Shown here: piece after piece, positions 1 to 8,524 of the stretch
How positions within the stretch are numbered: the first letter of the stretch is position 1
Layout of the letters: every line of letters starts with the position of its first letter
Assembly (NCBI RefSeq): GCF_015864945.1
Contig: NZ_JADYWF010000003.1
Coordinates: 186,001 to 250,000, forward strand
From: Salinibacterium sp. NG253
GTDB taxonomy: Bacteria; Actinomycetota; Actinomycetes; Actinomycetales; Microbacteriaceae
Length of the DNA: 64,000 bases
Direction of reading: 5' to 3'
The notes under the pieces: generated by a model
Seen by the model: the letters and a program-made list of their open reading frames with translations, nothing else
Database searches by the model: none
Told to the model about the DNA's origin: nothing
Program-made: the position numbers and the translations under genes

Positions 1-1
1 C

Positions 2-1024
2 ACGATCGCAAAGAAAGCGGAGGAAGTCGGGCTCGATGTCTTCGCCCTGGGGGAGCACCACAACCCACCGTTCTTCTCCTCAAGCCCCACGACGACCCTG
101 GCGTACATCGCCGCGCAGACCGAGAAGCTCATCCTCTCGACCAGTACGACGCTCATCACCACCAACGACCCCGTGAAGATTGCCGAAGACTACGCGATGC
201 TTCAGCACCTCTCCGATGGTCGCGCCGATCTTATGATGGGCCGCGGCAACACGGGGCCGGTGTACCCGTGGTTTGGCAAAGACATTCGAGAGGGCATCCC
301 GCTCGCCATCGAAAACTATTCGCTGCTGCACAAGCTGTGGCGTGAAGAGTTCGTCAACTGGGAAGGCAAGTTCCGCACGCCGCTGCAGGGCTTCCAATCA
401 ACACCCCGACCCTTGGATGGCGTGCCTCCCTTCGTCTGGCACGGCTCGATCCGCAGCCCCGAGATCGCTGAGCAAGCCGCGTTCTACGGTGATGGCTTCT
501 TTGCCAACAACATCTTCTGGCCAAAAGAGCACTACATGCGCCTCGTTGGCTACTACCGCCAGCGCTTCGAGCACTACGGTCACGGCACGGCAGCGCAGGC
601 CATCGTAGGTCTTGGCGGCCAGGCATTCATGCGCAGCAACTCGCAGGCCGCGAAGGCTGAATTCCGCCCGTACTTCGACAACGCCCCCGTCTACGGCAAC
701 GGACCGTCAATGGAAGATTTCACCGACCAGACTCCGCTCGCCGTGGGCAGCCCGCAAGAGGTCATCGATAAGTACGCCGGGATGCGTGAACACTTCGGCG
801 ACTACCAGCGCCAGCTCTTCCTCATGGACCACGCCGGCTTGCCGCTCACGACCGTTCTCGAGCAGCTCGACATCCTCGGTGAAGAAGTTGTGCCGGTGCT
901 CCGCAAGGAGTTCGCCACGAACCGTCCTGCCGAAGTTCCGGATGCCCCAACCCACGCCTCGCTCGTCGCTCAGCGTGATGCGGCTCTCGCCGCCTCCGCA
1001 GCCGACGCCCCGGCGACCGTCTAG
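2..1024 (+). CDS. LLM-class flavin-dependent monooxygenase, 5' end cut by window edge
   Basis: The frame is open from base 2 to the TAG at 1022-1024 (340 visible residues); the true start lies left of the window. It looks like a luciferase-like TIM-barrel protein: GEHHNPPFF near the visible N-terminus, RADLMMGRGN about 60 residues on, and a helical C-terminal half. The closest subgroup I recognise is the actinobacterial CE1758-type LLM protein (recollection of the family, not a search). That type is normally encoded beside an FMN reductase of the CE1759 type, and such a gene follows 53 bp downstream. Expected chemistry is reduced-flavin and O2 dependent oxidation of an unknown substrate in the cytoplasm. 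The Ala/Pro-rich tail is probably disordered. Family assignment is firm, substrate unknown. Confidence 0.85.
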   Translation, partial: TIAKKAEEVGLDVFALGEHHNPPFFSSSPTTTLAYIAAQTEKLILSTSTTLITTNDPVKIAEDYAMLQHLSDGRADLMMGRGNTGPVYPWFGKDIREGIPLAIENYSLLHKLWREEFVNWEGKFRTPLQGFQSTPRPLDGVPPFVWHGSIRSPEIAEQAAFYGDGFFANNIFWPKEHYMRLVGYYRQRFEHYGHGTAAQAIVGLGGQAFMRSNSQAAKAEFRPYFDNAPVYGNGPSMEDFTDQTPLAVGSPQEVIDKYAGMREHFGDYQRQLFLMDHAGLPLTTVLEQLDILGEEVVPVLRKEFATNRPAEVPDAPTHASLVAQRDAALAASAADAPATV

Positions 1025-1077
1025 TTTCGCGGCCCGCCGCGCATCCACACCGTCAGATCCAGAGAAAGAAGCACACC

Positions 1078-1710
1078 ATGTCCGACGTCAAGAAGATTGC
1101 CGTCATCGCCGCTGGACTCAGCCAGCCGTCGTCAACCCGCCTCCTCGCCGACCGCCTCGCTGAGGCAACCGTCATCGACCTGCGGGAACGTGGCATCGAA
1201 GCCGAAGTGACCGTCATCGAGTTGCGCGACCTCGCGCACGATGTGATGAACAACCTGCTCACGGGCTTCCCGAGCGCCAAGCTCGATGAAGCCATCGCCG
1301 CGGTTACTGGCGTTGACGGGCTCATCGCCGTCACGCCGATCTTCACCACGAGCTATAGCGGGCTTTTCAAGTCGTTCATCGATGTGCTCGACCCGCAATC
1401 GCTCACCGACCTACCAGTACTGCTCGGCGCGACCGGTGGCACCGATCGGCACTCGCTCGCGATCGACTACGCGATGCGACCGCTATTCAGCTACCTTCAC
1501 GCTGTGGCGGTGCCGACGGGTGTGTATGCGGCATCCGCCGATTGGGGAAGTGGTTTAGACAGCGCGTCGAGCACCCTTCCCGCACGAATCTCTCGTGCAG
1601 CAGGCGAGTTGGCGGCGCTCGCCGCGGTTTCCGATCGCTCCTCGCGGGTGACCGACCCGTTTGCCCTTCCCGAGGGATTCAGCCCCGTCGGGAGCTTTGG
1701 GGCGCAATAA
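1078..1710 (+). CDS. NADPH-dependent FMN reductase (CE1759-like)
   Basis: A 210-residue flavodoxin-fold reductase. The N-terminus reads KKIAVIAAGLSQPSSTRLL, the beta1-loop that binds the FMN phosphate. TPIFTTSYSGLFKSFID at about residues 83-100 is the flavin-contacting loop and helix of the NADPH-dependent FMN reductase family. It follows the LLM monooxygenase gene by 53 bp on the same strand, so it most likely supplies reduced FMN to that enzyme as a two-component monooxygenase. The start ATG at 1078 is preceded by the purine-rich AGAGAAAGAAG. No partner beyond the two genes is visible because the window begins inside the first one. Confidence 0.85.
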   Translation: MSDVKKIAVIAAGLSQPSSTRLLADRLAEATVIDLRERGIEAEVTVIELRDLAHDVMNNLLTGFPSAKLDEAIAAVTGVDGLIAVTPIFTTSYSGLFKSFIDVLDPQSLTDLPVLLGATGGTDRHSLAIDYAMRPLFSYLHAVAVPTGVYAASADWGSGLDSASSTLPARISRAAGELAALAAVSDRSSRVTDPFALPEGFSPVGSFGAQ

Positions 1711-1762
1711 AAATCAACCAGCGGTGGCGGGCGCGGGGCACACCGAGTCCGCTGCCGAGTGT

Positions 1763-2695
1763 CTAGACCGTGGGGAATGTTCCGCCGAGCACTTCGCCAT
1801 CGTCGTAGATCGATCGCGGGCTACCGATCACTTTCGGATCAGGAATCCCGACGACATCGTGGTCTTTGTTGGTGTAATCAAATTGCGCGAGGAGCCAACG
1901 CATCGCTTCGGTGCGAGCGAGCTTCTTATCGTTGGATTTAACAACGGTCCACGGGGCCTGCGGGGTATCGGTATAGAAGAACATCGCTTCTTTGGCCTCG
2001 GTGTAGTCATCCCATTTGTCGAGGCTCGCGAGGTCTGTTGGCGATAGCTTCCATTGCCGCACTGCATCGTGGGAGCGCGCGGCAAACCGTGCGCGTTGTT
2101 CATCCCGGCCAACGGAGAACCAGAACTTCACCAAATGGATGCCCGACTGCACGAGCATGCGCTCAAACTCGGGTGCCGAACGGGTGAACTCGAGATGCTC
2201 ATGTGGCGTGCAATAGTCCATTACGCGTTCGACACCGGCTCGGTTGTACCAAGAGCGGTCGAAGATCACTATCTCGCCACCGGTCGGCAAGTGCTGCACG
2301 TACCGCTGGAAGTACCACTGCTTTCGTTCGCGCTCGGTGGGGACTTCGAGCGCAACCACCCGGGCCCCTCGCGGATTGAGATGCTCCATGAATCGTTTGA
2401 TGGCGCCGCCCTTACCTGCGGCGTCGCGGCCCTCAAAGATGATGACGACCTTTCGGTCTGTCTCCTTGATCCACGACTGAAGTTTGAGCAGCTCGATCTG
2501 AAGCAATCGTTTCTGGCGCTCGTACTCGCGACGGGACATCTTGGTCTCATACGGATGACCGTGCCGCCACGCGACTTTCGGTTCTTGGGGTGGCAGAACG
2601 CTGTGCTCTCGAGGGGAGGGGGCACTCGTTGCATTTTCACGCGAGACCGTGTCGGAGCTGGCTTCTGGTTCTGAATCACCGTTGGATGAGGTCAT
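1763..2695 (-). CDS. ppk2: Polyphosphate kinase 2
   Basis: A 310-residue PPK2 protein that transfers phosphate between polyphosphate and nucleotides. After an acidic, probably disordered N-terminal 40 residues, the P-loop GRDAAGKGG sits at about residues 89-97, the second acidic motif IFDRSWYNRAGVE at about 150, and the lid-module region with PTERERKQWYFQRY lies between them. Length and motifs match single-domain PPK2 enzymes. The ATG at 2695 lies 6 nt after a TAGAAT hexamer on the minus strand with no Shine-Dalgarno, so the mRNA is probably leaderless. A perfect 17-bp palindrome covers that hexamer and 21-bp repeats lie further upstream (separate entries). The gene is monocistronic and convergent with the FMN reductase gene. 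Confidence 0.93.
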   Translation of the reverse strand: MTSSNGDSEPEASSDTVSRENATSAPSPREHSVLPPQEPKVAWRHGHPYETKMSRREYERQKRLLQIELLKLQSWIKETDRKVVIIFEGRDAAGKGGAIKRFMEHLNPRGARVVALEVPTERERKQWYFQRYVQHLPTGGEIVIFDRSWYNRAGVERVMDYCTPHEHLEFTRSAPEFERMLVQSGIHLVKFWFSVGRDEQRARFAARSHDAVRQWKLSPTDLASLDKWDDYTEAKEAMFFYTDTPQAPWTVVKSNDKKLARTEAMRWLLAQFDYTNKDHDVVGIPDPKVIGSPRSIYDDGEVLGGTFPTV

Positions 2696-2701
2696 TCAGC
2701 A

Positions 2702-2719
2702 ATTCTACAGACTGTAGAA
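2702..2719 (-). promoter_or_regulatory. ppk2 leaderless promoter overlapped by a palindromic operator
   Basis: On the minus strand TAGAAT (2702-2707) precedes the ppk2 ATG by 6 nt, placing +1 at the start codon. The same bases form half of a perfect inverted repeat, TTCTACAGACTGTAGAA (2703-2719, 8-bp arms around one base). The position, covering the -10, suits a repressor site. The cognate regulator is not identified. Confidence 0.6.
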
Positions 2720-2749
2720 AAAATAGCTTGAAAACCTTAGCGCAGCGCA

Positions 2750-2810
2750 AAAAGCACCGAGCTCAGCGAGAAAAGCACCGAGCTCATCGGCAAAAGCTTG
2801 TCGAGCTGCG
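2750..2810. repeat. Three-copy 21-bp direct repeat with A-tracts
   Basis: AAAAGCACCGAGCTCA occurs at 2750-2765 and again at 2771-2786. A degenerate third copy, AAAAGCTTGTCGAGCT, lies at 2792-2807. The period is exactly 21 bp, so the A4 tracts face the same side of the helix. The array lies between ppk2 and the DUF5302 gene, upstream of the ppk2 promoter. Confidence 0.75.
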
Positions 2811-2826
2811 CGTCATTCGGCCGTGA

Positions 2827-3009
2827 TTACCCGGTCTTGCGGCGGAAGTCGCGCTTGTGGTCTGCGCGGTCCTGTGTGCCGTGGATAGCCGATTCGGCAT
2901 CCAAATGGCCCGGACGTGATGTTTGCTTACCCTGCTTGCGGTCAAGCGCCTCGCGGAACCTGCGCTTGTTCTCTTCGCTCGCAGAGGGTGTTTCTTCTGT
3001 GGGTTCCAT
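2827..3009 (-). CDS. DUF5302-family small protein
   Basis: A 60-residue, highly charged protein. The core EENKRRFREALDRKQGK resembles the actinobacterial DUF5302 family as I remember it; the function of that family is unknown. There is no membrane segment or signal peptide, and it is probably a small cytoplasmic helical protein. The ATG at 3009 is 7 nt after TACGCT on the minus strand, the same leaderless arrangement as many genes here, which supports it being real. It reads toward the repeat array and ppk2. Confidence 0.7.
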   Translation of the reverse strand: MEPTEETPSASEENKRRFREALDRKQGKQTSRPGHLDAESAIHGTQDRADHKRDFRRKTG

Positions 3010-3016
3010 ACTTGTC

Positions 3017-3022
3017 AGCGTA
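3017..3022 (-). promoter_or_regulatory. Leaderless -10 of the DUF5302 gene
   Basis: TACGCT on the minus strand, 7 nt before the ATG at 3009, with no Shine-Dalgarno between. Confidence 0.45.
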
Positions 3023-3095
3023 GGCCACCTCTATGGCAATGCGCTCCTCGTCCGTGTCGCGCGCCAATCTCTGGGGCTTCACAGGCCCCCGGTGC

Positions 3096-3329
3096 TACGA
3101 TTATGGGAGTTGTCCTGCTAGTTAGAGGGCGACGCACGGAGCAGGCTGGCAAGAAGCTGGTCACCGGTGGTAATTTTCCGAGTCGTTCGGAGGCTTTCTA
3201 CTGTTGGCCAGACATGCGCCGCCACTCTAGGCATGCGCATGAACCATCGCGTCCTTCTGCCCGCTCCTGCTCCTTGACGAGTCGCACACCACACGGGTGC
3301 GCGACGTAAAACAAAGGAGAAACCCCCGC
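3096..3329 (+). promoter_or_regulatory. pnp promoter and structured leader (candidate Actino-pnp RNA)
   Basis: This is the only content of the 320-bp gap before pnp. TACGAT at 3096-3101 is the likely -10, giving a leader of about 220 nt. GGAGCAGG (3138-3145) can pair with CCTGCTCC (3266-3273), closing a long domain. A second hairpin, GTCGC-A-CACC paired with GGTG-C-GCGAC, spans 3281-3305, and the ribosome binding site AAAGGAGA follows at 3313-3320. A conserved Actino-pnp RNA motif has been described upstream of actinobacterial PNPase genes. This leader is in the right place to be a member, but I have not matched it to the published consensus. Confidence 0.55.
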
Positions 3330-5579
3330 ATGGAGGGTCCAGAAATCACATTCGCCGAAGCCGTTCTCGATAACGGCAAGTTCGGCAAGCGCACCGTGCG
3401 CTTCGAAACCGGTCGACTCGCTCAGCAGGCACAGGGTGCCGTCGCTGCGTACCTCGACGAAGAAACAATGATCTTGAGCGCAACCAGCGCTGGCAAGCAC
3501 CCGCGTGAAGGCTTCGACTTCTTCCCACTCACTGTGGATGTTGAAGAGCGTTCGTACGCAGCGGGCAAGATCCCCGGCAGCTTCTTCCGTCGCGAGGGTC
3601 GTCCCTCCACGGAAGCGATCCTCGTCTGCCGTCTCATTGACCGTCCGATGCGTCCGACCTTCGTTGAGGGACTCCGCAACGAAGTTCAGATCGTCATCAC
3701 CGTTCTGAGCATCGCCCCGGATGAGTTCTACGACGCTCTCGCGATTAACGCAGCATCGCTCAGCACCCAGATCTCGGGACTTCCGTTCTATGGTCCGGTT
3801 GCCGGCATCCGCATGGCTCTCATCAACGACCAGTGGGTTGCCTTCCCGAAGTACAGCCAGCTTGCTGACGCTGTCTTCGACCTCACTGTTGCTGGCCGTA
3901 TGGTCACCAACGACAAGGGCGAAGAAGACATCGCCATCATGATGGTTGAGGCAGAAGCTACCGAGAACAGCTGGGAACTCATCAAGGCTGGCGCGACCAA
4001 GCCCGATGAGGCCGTTGTTGCTCAGGGTCTCGAAGCATCCAAGCCGTTCCTCAAGCAGCTTGTGAAGGCTCAGCTCGAGGTTTCGACCAAGGCTGCAAAG
4101 CCTGTTGCCGAGTTCAAGCTCTTCCCGCCGTACTCTGACCAGGCGTACAACGCAGTCAGTGAAATCGCGGAAGCAGAGCTTCGCGATGTCTACAAGATTG
4201 CCGACAAGATTGAGCGCCAGACCGCTGATGACGAGCTCAAGGCTCGCGTCAAGGCTGAGGTTCAGTCCAAGGTTGACGCTGAAGAACTCGGCGAAGACGT
4301 ACTCGGCATGGTTGGCGGAGCGTACAAGGCCGTCAGCAAGAAGGTCATGCGTACCCGCGTGCTCACCGAGGGAATCCGTATCGACGGCCGTGGCTTGAGC
4401 GACATTCGTGCGCTCGATGCTGAGGTTGAGGTCATTCCTCGCGTTCACGGTTCGGCAATCTTCCAGCGCGGCGAGACTCAGATCTTGGGTGTGACCACGC
4501 TGAACATGCTCAAGATGGAGCAGCAGATTGACTCACTGGCACCAGTGACCAAGAAGCGCTACATGCACCACTACAACTTCCCGCCCTACTCGACTGGTGA
4601 GACCGGTCGTGTTGGTAGCCCGAAGCGTCGCGAGATCGGGCACGGCTTCCTTGCCGAGCGCGCCATCGCGCCAGTTCTTCCTGCTCGTGAAGACTTCCCA
4701 TACGCGATCCGCCAGGTGTCCGAGGCTCTCGGTTCCAACGGTTCAACGTCGATGGGTTCCGTCTGTGCTTCGACCTTGTCGCTGCTCAACGCTGGTGTGC
4801 CGCTGCGCGCACCGGTTGCGGGTATCGCCATGGGCTTGATTTCGGATGAAGTTGATGGCGTTACGCGCTACGCAGCTCTCACCGACATCCTTGGTGCTGA
4901 AGACGCACTCGGCGACATGGACTTCAAGGTTGCCGGTACGAGTGAGTTCATCACCGCTATTCAGCTCGACACCAAGCTCGCTGGTTTGCCTTCGTCGGTT
5001 CTCGACGGTGCACTCAAGCAGGCTAAAGAAGCGCGTACCGCGATTCTTTCGGTGATCAACGCTGCAATCGATGCTCCTGACGAGATGGCCCCCACGGCAC
5101 CTCGCGTGATCTCGGTTCAGATTCCGATCGACAAGATCGGTGAGCTGATTGGCCCGAAGGGCAAGAACATCAACCAGATCCAGGATGACACTGGAGCCGA
5201 CATCTCGATTGAGGATGACGGAACCGTCTACATCGGCGCTGTCGATGGTCCTTCTGCTGAGGCTGCACGCGCGGCGGTTAACGCCATCGCGAACCCGCTC
5301 AACCCTGAGGTTGGCGAACGCTTCTTGGGTACGGTCGTCAAGATCGCTACCTTCGGTGCATTCGTTTCGCTTACCCCTGGTAAAGACGGTCTGCTGCACA
5401 TCTCCGAGGTCCGCAAGCTTGCCGGTGGCAAGCGTGTTGAGAACGTCGAAGACGTTCTCGGAGTCGGCCAGAAGATTCAGGTTGAAATCACCAAGATCGA
5501 CGACCGTGGCAAGCTCTCGCTTGCTCCCGTCCTCGACGAGGCTGACGCAGACGCAGCGGCTCCCGCTGACGAAAGCTAA
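3330..5579 (+). CDS. pnp: Polyribonucleotide nucleotidyltransferase (PNPase)
   Basis: A 749-residue phosphorolytic 3'-5' exoribonuclease of the RNA degradation machinery. Domain order is the usual one: first RNase PH-like domain (about 10-150), helical linker domain, second RNase PH-like domain with the phosphate-binding SNGSTSMGS around residue 470, KH domain from about 590 with the GPKGKNI loop, and S1 domain from about 660 with [17 protein letters not shown]. An in-frame GTG at 3297 would add 11 residues, but AAAGGAGA nine bases before the ATG at 3330 and family N-termini favour 3330. The Glu/Asp/Ala-rich tail is short. A long leader precedes it and a strong hairpin terminator follows, so it is transcribed alone. 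rpsO, a frequent partner, is not adjacent. Confidence 0.97.
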   Translation: MEGPEITFAEAVLDNGKFGKRTVRFETGRLAQQAQGAVAAYLDEETMILSATSAGKHPREGFDFFPLTVDVEERSYAAGKIPGSFFRREGRPSTEAILVCRLIDRPMRPTFVEGLRNEVQIVITVLSIAPDEFYDALAINAASLSTQISGLPFYGPVAGIRMALINDQWVAFPKYSQLADAVFDLTVAGRMVTNDKGEEDIAIMMVEAEATENSWELIKAGATKPDEAVVAQGLEASKPFLKQLVKAQLEVSTKAAKPVAEFKLFPPYSDQAYNAVSEIAEAELRDVYKIADKIERQTADDELKARVKAEVQSKVDAEELGEDVLGMVGGAYKAVSKKVMRTRVLTEGIRIDGRGLSDIRALDAEVEVIPRVHGSAIFQRGETQILGVTTLNMLKMEQQIDSLAPVTKKRYMHHYNFPPYSTGETGRVGSPKRREIGHGFLAERAIAPVLPAREDFPYAIRQVSEALGSNGSTSMGSVCASTLSLLNAGVPLRAPVAGIAMGLISDEVDGVTRYAALTDILGAEDALGDMDFKVAGTSEFITAIQLDTKLAGLPSSVLDGALKQAKEARTAILSVINAAIDAPDEMAPTAPRVISVQIPIDKIGELIGPKGKNINQIQDDTGADISIEDDGTVYIGAVDGPSAEAARAAVNAIANPLNPEVGERFLGTVVKIATFGAFVSLTPGKDGLLHISEVRKLAGGKRVENVEDVLGVGQKIQVEITKIDDRGKLSLAPVLDEADADAAAPADES

Positions 5580-5598
5580 GTCCCGCTAAACGCACATC

Positions 5599-5635
5599 AC
5601 ACAGCGCCTCTTCTCGTTGAGAAGGGGCGCTGTGT
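5599..5635 (+). terminator. pnp terminator hairpin
   Basis: CACAGCGCC at 5600-5608 pairs with GGCGCTGTG at 5626-5634, and the inner TCTTCTC/GAGAAGG pairs around a GTT loop. The stem is about 17 bp with one G-T pair, 20 nt past the pnp stop. The following T run is weak. Confidence 0.8.
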
Positions 5636-5754
5636 CGTTAACGGTACGGGGGAGTGTGCGCACGAAAACTTTCTTGAGCAAATGACAGCCAGAAAGGGGG
5701 TAGTCACCCTAGTCTGCCCTTCGTTGGGGTGCCGCTATGTGGGGGTTACCGCGC

Positions 5755-5760
5755 TATTGT
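5755..5760 (+). promoter_or_regulatory. Leaderless -10 of the small membrane protein gene
   Basis: TATTGT ends 6 nt before the GTG at 5767 and no Shine-Dalgarno is present. Confidence 0.45.
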
Positions 5761-5766
5761 GTGGTT

Positions 5767-5952
5767 GTGACCCGAATCACTACACCTCTTGATGCCTTCA
5801 TGAGCGACATGCTCATTTGGCTAGAGACCGCATGGTATTTGTGGGTGGCCCTCGGCATTGTTGTAATCGTCGTGGTCGTCAGCGTGGTTGTTGCGAAGAT
5901 GCGCAACCGAGGCTACGAACGCGTTCCGCATTACTACCGCCGCAACACCTAA
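5767..5952 (+). CDS. Small single-pass membrane protein, function unknown
   Basis: A 61-residue protein with one long hydrophobic segment (about residues 16-40, ending IVVIVVVVSVVVAK) followed by a basic cytoplasm-type tail, KMRNRGYERVPHYYRRN, which suggests an N-out, C-in single span. I do not recognise a family. The GTG at 5767 was chosen because TATTGT lies 6 nt upstream, the spacing seen at about twenty other genes in the window. The ATG at 5800 is an alternative that would remove 11 residues. The gene stands alone after the pnp terminator. Confidence 0.55.
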   Translation: MTRITTPLDAFMSDMLIWLETAWYLWVALGIVVIVVVVSVVVAKMRNRGYERVPHYYRRNT

Positions 5953-6058
5953 GTCAGAGACTCTCGCGTTCTCCCGATTGCCCGTATTCCCGATACGGGA
6001 TGCTCGTCGTGCCTGCGCTTCCTGCTGCGCGCTTCCGGCCGCGCGCTTCGTAAGCGAG

Positions 6059-6589
6059 CTACTCGCTAGTGCTCGACAGGCCGATCAGCTGGGCGCGGGC
6101 AACGATGTGGTCGCGTAGTGCGAACCCCAGCATGGCGGGAGTGCTTCCTTCGGCAACGTCGAGGCGTTCGACGTTGAGTGCACTCACGGTGAAGACATAG
6201 CGGTGCGGCCCGTGGCCAGCGGGAGGGGCTGCTCCTTGGAACGAGGTGAGCCGCAGTTCGTTGGGAAGAGTAATTGCGCCGTTGGGCAGGAGTTGGGCAT
6301 CCGGATTGCCGGCGTCGTGCGGCAACGACTCAACGGAGGCAGGGATGTTGTAGACCGCCCAGTGCCACCAGCCGCTGCCGGTGGGGGCATCAGGGTCAAA
6401 GACCGTTAGCGCGAAGCTCTTCGTGCCGGAGGGGAAGCCGTGCCAGTGCAATGTGGGGGAGCGATCTTCGCCGCCAATATTCGCAATTCCGGAGCGAGCC
6501 CACTGGGGAAGCATGCCGCCCTCTTCGAAGTCAGGACTTTCGAGCACAAATGAGGGGACTTGAGGCAGTTTCCAGTTGGGGTCATTCAC
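6059..6589 (-). CDS. YbhB/YbcL (Raf kinase inhibitor/PEBP-like) family protein
   Basis: A 176-residue member of the bacterial PEBP family. The conserved motifs are in order: SPTLHWHGFP, DPDAPTGSGWWHWAVYNIP (ligand-pocket motif) and GPHRYVFTVSAL. The family binds small anionic ligands, and its role in actinobacteria is not well defined. The frame extends 49 codons further upstream. The GTG at 6589 is preferred because AAAGGA stands 8 nt before it and the protein then starts at the usual place for the family. It is divergent from the aldo/keto reductase gene, with a shared 192-bp control region. Confidence 0.9.
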   Translation of the reverse strand: MNDPNWKLPQVPSFVLESPDFEEGGMLPQWARSGIANIGGEDRSPTLHWHGFPSGTKSFALTVFDPDAPTGSGWWHWAVYNIPASVESLPHDAGNPDAQLLPNGAITLPNELRLTSFQGAAPPAGHGPHRYVFTVSALNVERLDVAEGSTPAMLGFALRDHIVARAQLIGLSSTSE

Positions 6590-6781
6590 GGTGACGGTCC
6601 TTTCGGTTGCAAAAACGACGCTGGGGCCAGTATGACGAGAATGACGTCCGGATGACACTTTCACGGGGCGTGTGACCCGAAAATGACAGTTTTCGACACG
6701 GACTAATAACGATCTGTCTGTCCTCCCTCCATTCACTGCCGTGGCGACATATTCTTACCAAAAGCCTTGTGGGAGGCCGTT

Positions 6782-7774
6782 ATGACGCAGGTGCACCCGA
6801 CTCAATCACTGACGGGTTCCACTCGCGCGCGTCCAGTAACTGGGCAGCATTTCTCTACCCGGGTAATCGGGTCATCTGACCTCCGTGTTTTCCCGGTTGC
6901 GCTCAGCGGAAACATCTTCGGCTGGACCGCAGATGATGCTGCAACAGCCTCGATCCTCAACGCTTTCGCCGACGGCGGTGGCAACTTCATCGACACAGCA
7001 GACTCCTATGCTTCTGGTCGCAGCGAGCTCATGATCGGAAAGTGGATGCGCGTCCGTCGCAATCGCGATCAGATGGTGGTGGCGACCAAGGTCGGCAAGA
7101 GCCGCGATAACCCCGGCATGGAAGCGGACGCCATCAAGCGTTCGGTGGATGCCTCGCTTGCGCGGTTAGGGACATCCCACATCGATCTTTTGTACCTGCA
7201 CGTCGATGACGAGAGTGTTGACTTCGACGAGACTCTGCTCGCGGTCGACGAACTCATCGGCGAAGGCAAAGTGCGCTACTTCGGCGGTTCCGATCACACG
7301 GGCAATCGTCTTATCCAGGCGCGCATCGCGTGCGGTCAGATGGGCGTTGCCCCCATGGTGGCTGTGCAGGCGCACTACAACCTTCTTCACCGCCAAGAGT
7401 ACGAAACCGGGCTCGCCCACGTGGCAGCCATTCAAGGCCTAGGTGTGATGCCTCGGTTCGCGCTGGCTAGTGGGTTTTTGAGCGGCAAGTACCGGCAGCG
7501 TGCCGATCTGGCGCTCAACTCGCGCGGTCACGATGCGGCGCAGTACTTGCGTCGCCGCGGTATCAAGATTTTGAATGCTCTCGACGGAGTCGCCGAAGAG
7601 CAGGATGAAAGCGTTGCGACGATCGCTTTGGCGTGGCTGTTGAACAAGCCGGGTGTTGTCGCACCAGTGGTGAGCGCTAGCCGGGCAGAGCAGGTCCCTG
7701 AGCTCATCGCGGCGGCGCGCGTGCAATTGACGCGGCACCAGTCAGCCGAGTTGGATCGCGTCTCTAGCTTCTAG
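6782..7774 (+). CDS. Aldo/keto reductase
   Basis: A 330-residue NADPH-dependent oxidoreductase with a TIM-barrel fold. The catalytic tetrad region is visible: Asp and Tyr in DTADSYASGRSE (about residues 71-82), Lys in VVATKVGKS and His in LLYLHVDD. The C-terminal SASRAEQVPELIAA segment belongs to the cofactor phosphate-binding site. The ATG at 6782 has GGGAGG 7 nt upstream and is preferred over a GTG at 6767. TATTCT at 6750-6755 may be the -10. The upstream region carries TCTGTCTGTCC, also found in the palindrome upstream of the M16 peptidase gene, so the nearby TetR protein is a candidate regulator. Substrate unknown. Confidence 0.93.
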   Translation: MTQVHPTQSLTGSTRARPVTGQHFSTRVIGSSDLRVFPVALSGNIFGWTADDAATASILNAFADGGGNFIDTADSYASGRSELMIGKWMRVRRNRDQMVVATKVGKSRDNPGMEADAIKRSVDASLARLGTSHIDLLYLHVDDESVDFDETLLAVDELIGEGKVRYFGGSDHTGNRLIQARIACGQMGVAPMVAVQAHYNLLHRQEYETGLAHVAAIQGLGVMPRFALASGFLSGKYRQRADLALNSRGHDAAQYLRRRGIKILNALDGVAEEQDESVATIALAWLLNKPGVVAPVVSASRAEQVPELIAAARVQLTRHQSAELDRVSSF

Positions 7775-7842
7775 AGCGCGCTTGTAGCAGGCGTGTTCTG
7801 GTGTCGAGCACGTCTCTCGCTACTGCTTCGTTCTAGCCGTCA

Positions 7843-7862
7843 GCGTGCCTCAACGGGCACGC
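7843..7862. terminator. Hairpin between convergent aldo/keto reductase and TetR genes
   Basis: GCGTGCC (7843-7849) pairs with GGCACGC (7856-7862) in the gap between two convergent genes. The stem is short and lacks a T run, so this is a modest candidate for a bidirectional terminator. Confidence 0.4.
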
Positions 7863-7872
7863 GGGTGGGTCG

Positions 7873-8463
7873 CTAGACCTTGACCGCTTCGGCGAGTACG
7901 CGCTTGATGACGCGAGCCATAGCGGCGCCGGCGGCGATAGTGTCGCCAGCGTAGCCGCCGGCGAGGGCGCCATCCTTGGCGAGCATGAGCTCGTCAGCGG
8001 CGTCGCCGGCAAAGGGGTGCTCTGCGGCGCGCATAAGTTCGTACAGCGACTCGTTGTACCAGTCGCGGTGATCAGCGATCAGCACACGGACGGGGTGCGT
8101 CGGGTCGGGGAACTCTGCGACAACGTTGAGGAACGGGCATCCACGGAAGTCGGGCTTAGTGAGCTCTCCAGCGACTGACTCCAGGAGGCCAAGAACGGCA
8201 TCGTGTGGTGAGGCGGAATTGTCGATGATCGACTGCACTTCGGTCTCGACGGCGGCACGGCGGCTCTTGACGTACTCAAGGATGAGGTTGTCTTTTGAGC
8301 GGTAGTGCTTATAGAAGGTTGCCTTGGTCACGCTCGACTGGGCGATGATGCGGTCTACCCCGACGTTCAGAATGCCGTCTTGGTAGAAGAGTGTGTTGGC
8401 CGTTTCTAAGATGCGGCCTTTGGCCGGAGCGCGCTGCGCGGTCTCTGGTGTCTCAAATACCAT
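7873..8463 (-). CDS. TetR/AcrR-family transcriptional regulator
   Basis: A 196-residue repressor-type protein. The N-terminal helix-turn-helix covers about residues 15-60: ILETANTLFYQDGILNVGVD, then SSVTKATFYKHYRSKDNLI, the typical recognition helix ending in the FYKHY motif. The C-terminal helical ligand domain carries RGCPFLNVVAEF. The ATG at 8463 has AAGGAG 9 nt upstream. It is convergent with the aldo/keto reductase, and two palindromes lie upstream of its own start (8554-8581 and 8664-8677). It probably represses itself and one or more neighbours. Ligand unknown. Confidence 0.93.
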   Translation of the reverse strand: MVFETPETAQRAPAKGRILETANTLFYQDGILNVGVDRIIAQSSVTKATFYKHYRSKDNLILEYVKSRRAAVETEVQSIIDNSASPHDAVLGLLESVAGELTKPDFRGCPFLNVVAEFPDPTHPVRVLIADHRDWYNESLYELMRAAEHPFAGDAADELMLAKDGALAGGYAGDTIAAGAAMARVIKRVLAEAVKV

Positions 8464-8524
8464 CGCAGCGCACTCCTTCCGTGGAGGTTCGGATCAGGAA
8501 CTGTCCCCACTATGTGCATCGCTA

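Noticed and set aside
3198-4448. Long open frame on the minus strand opposite pnp (416 codons)
   Set aside because: The plus strand encodes an unambiguous full-length PNPase; the minus frame is open because of codon bias, has no family match and no start signal.
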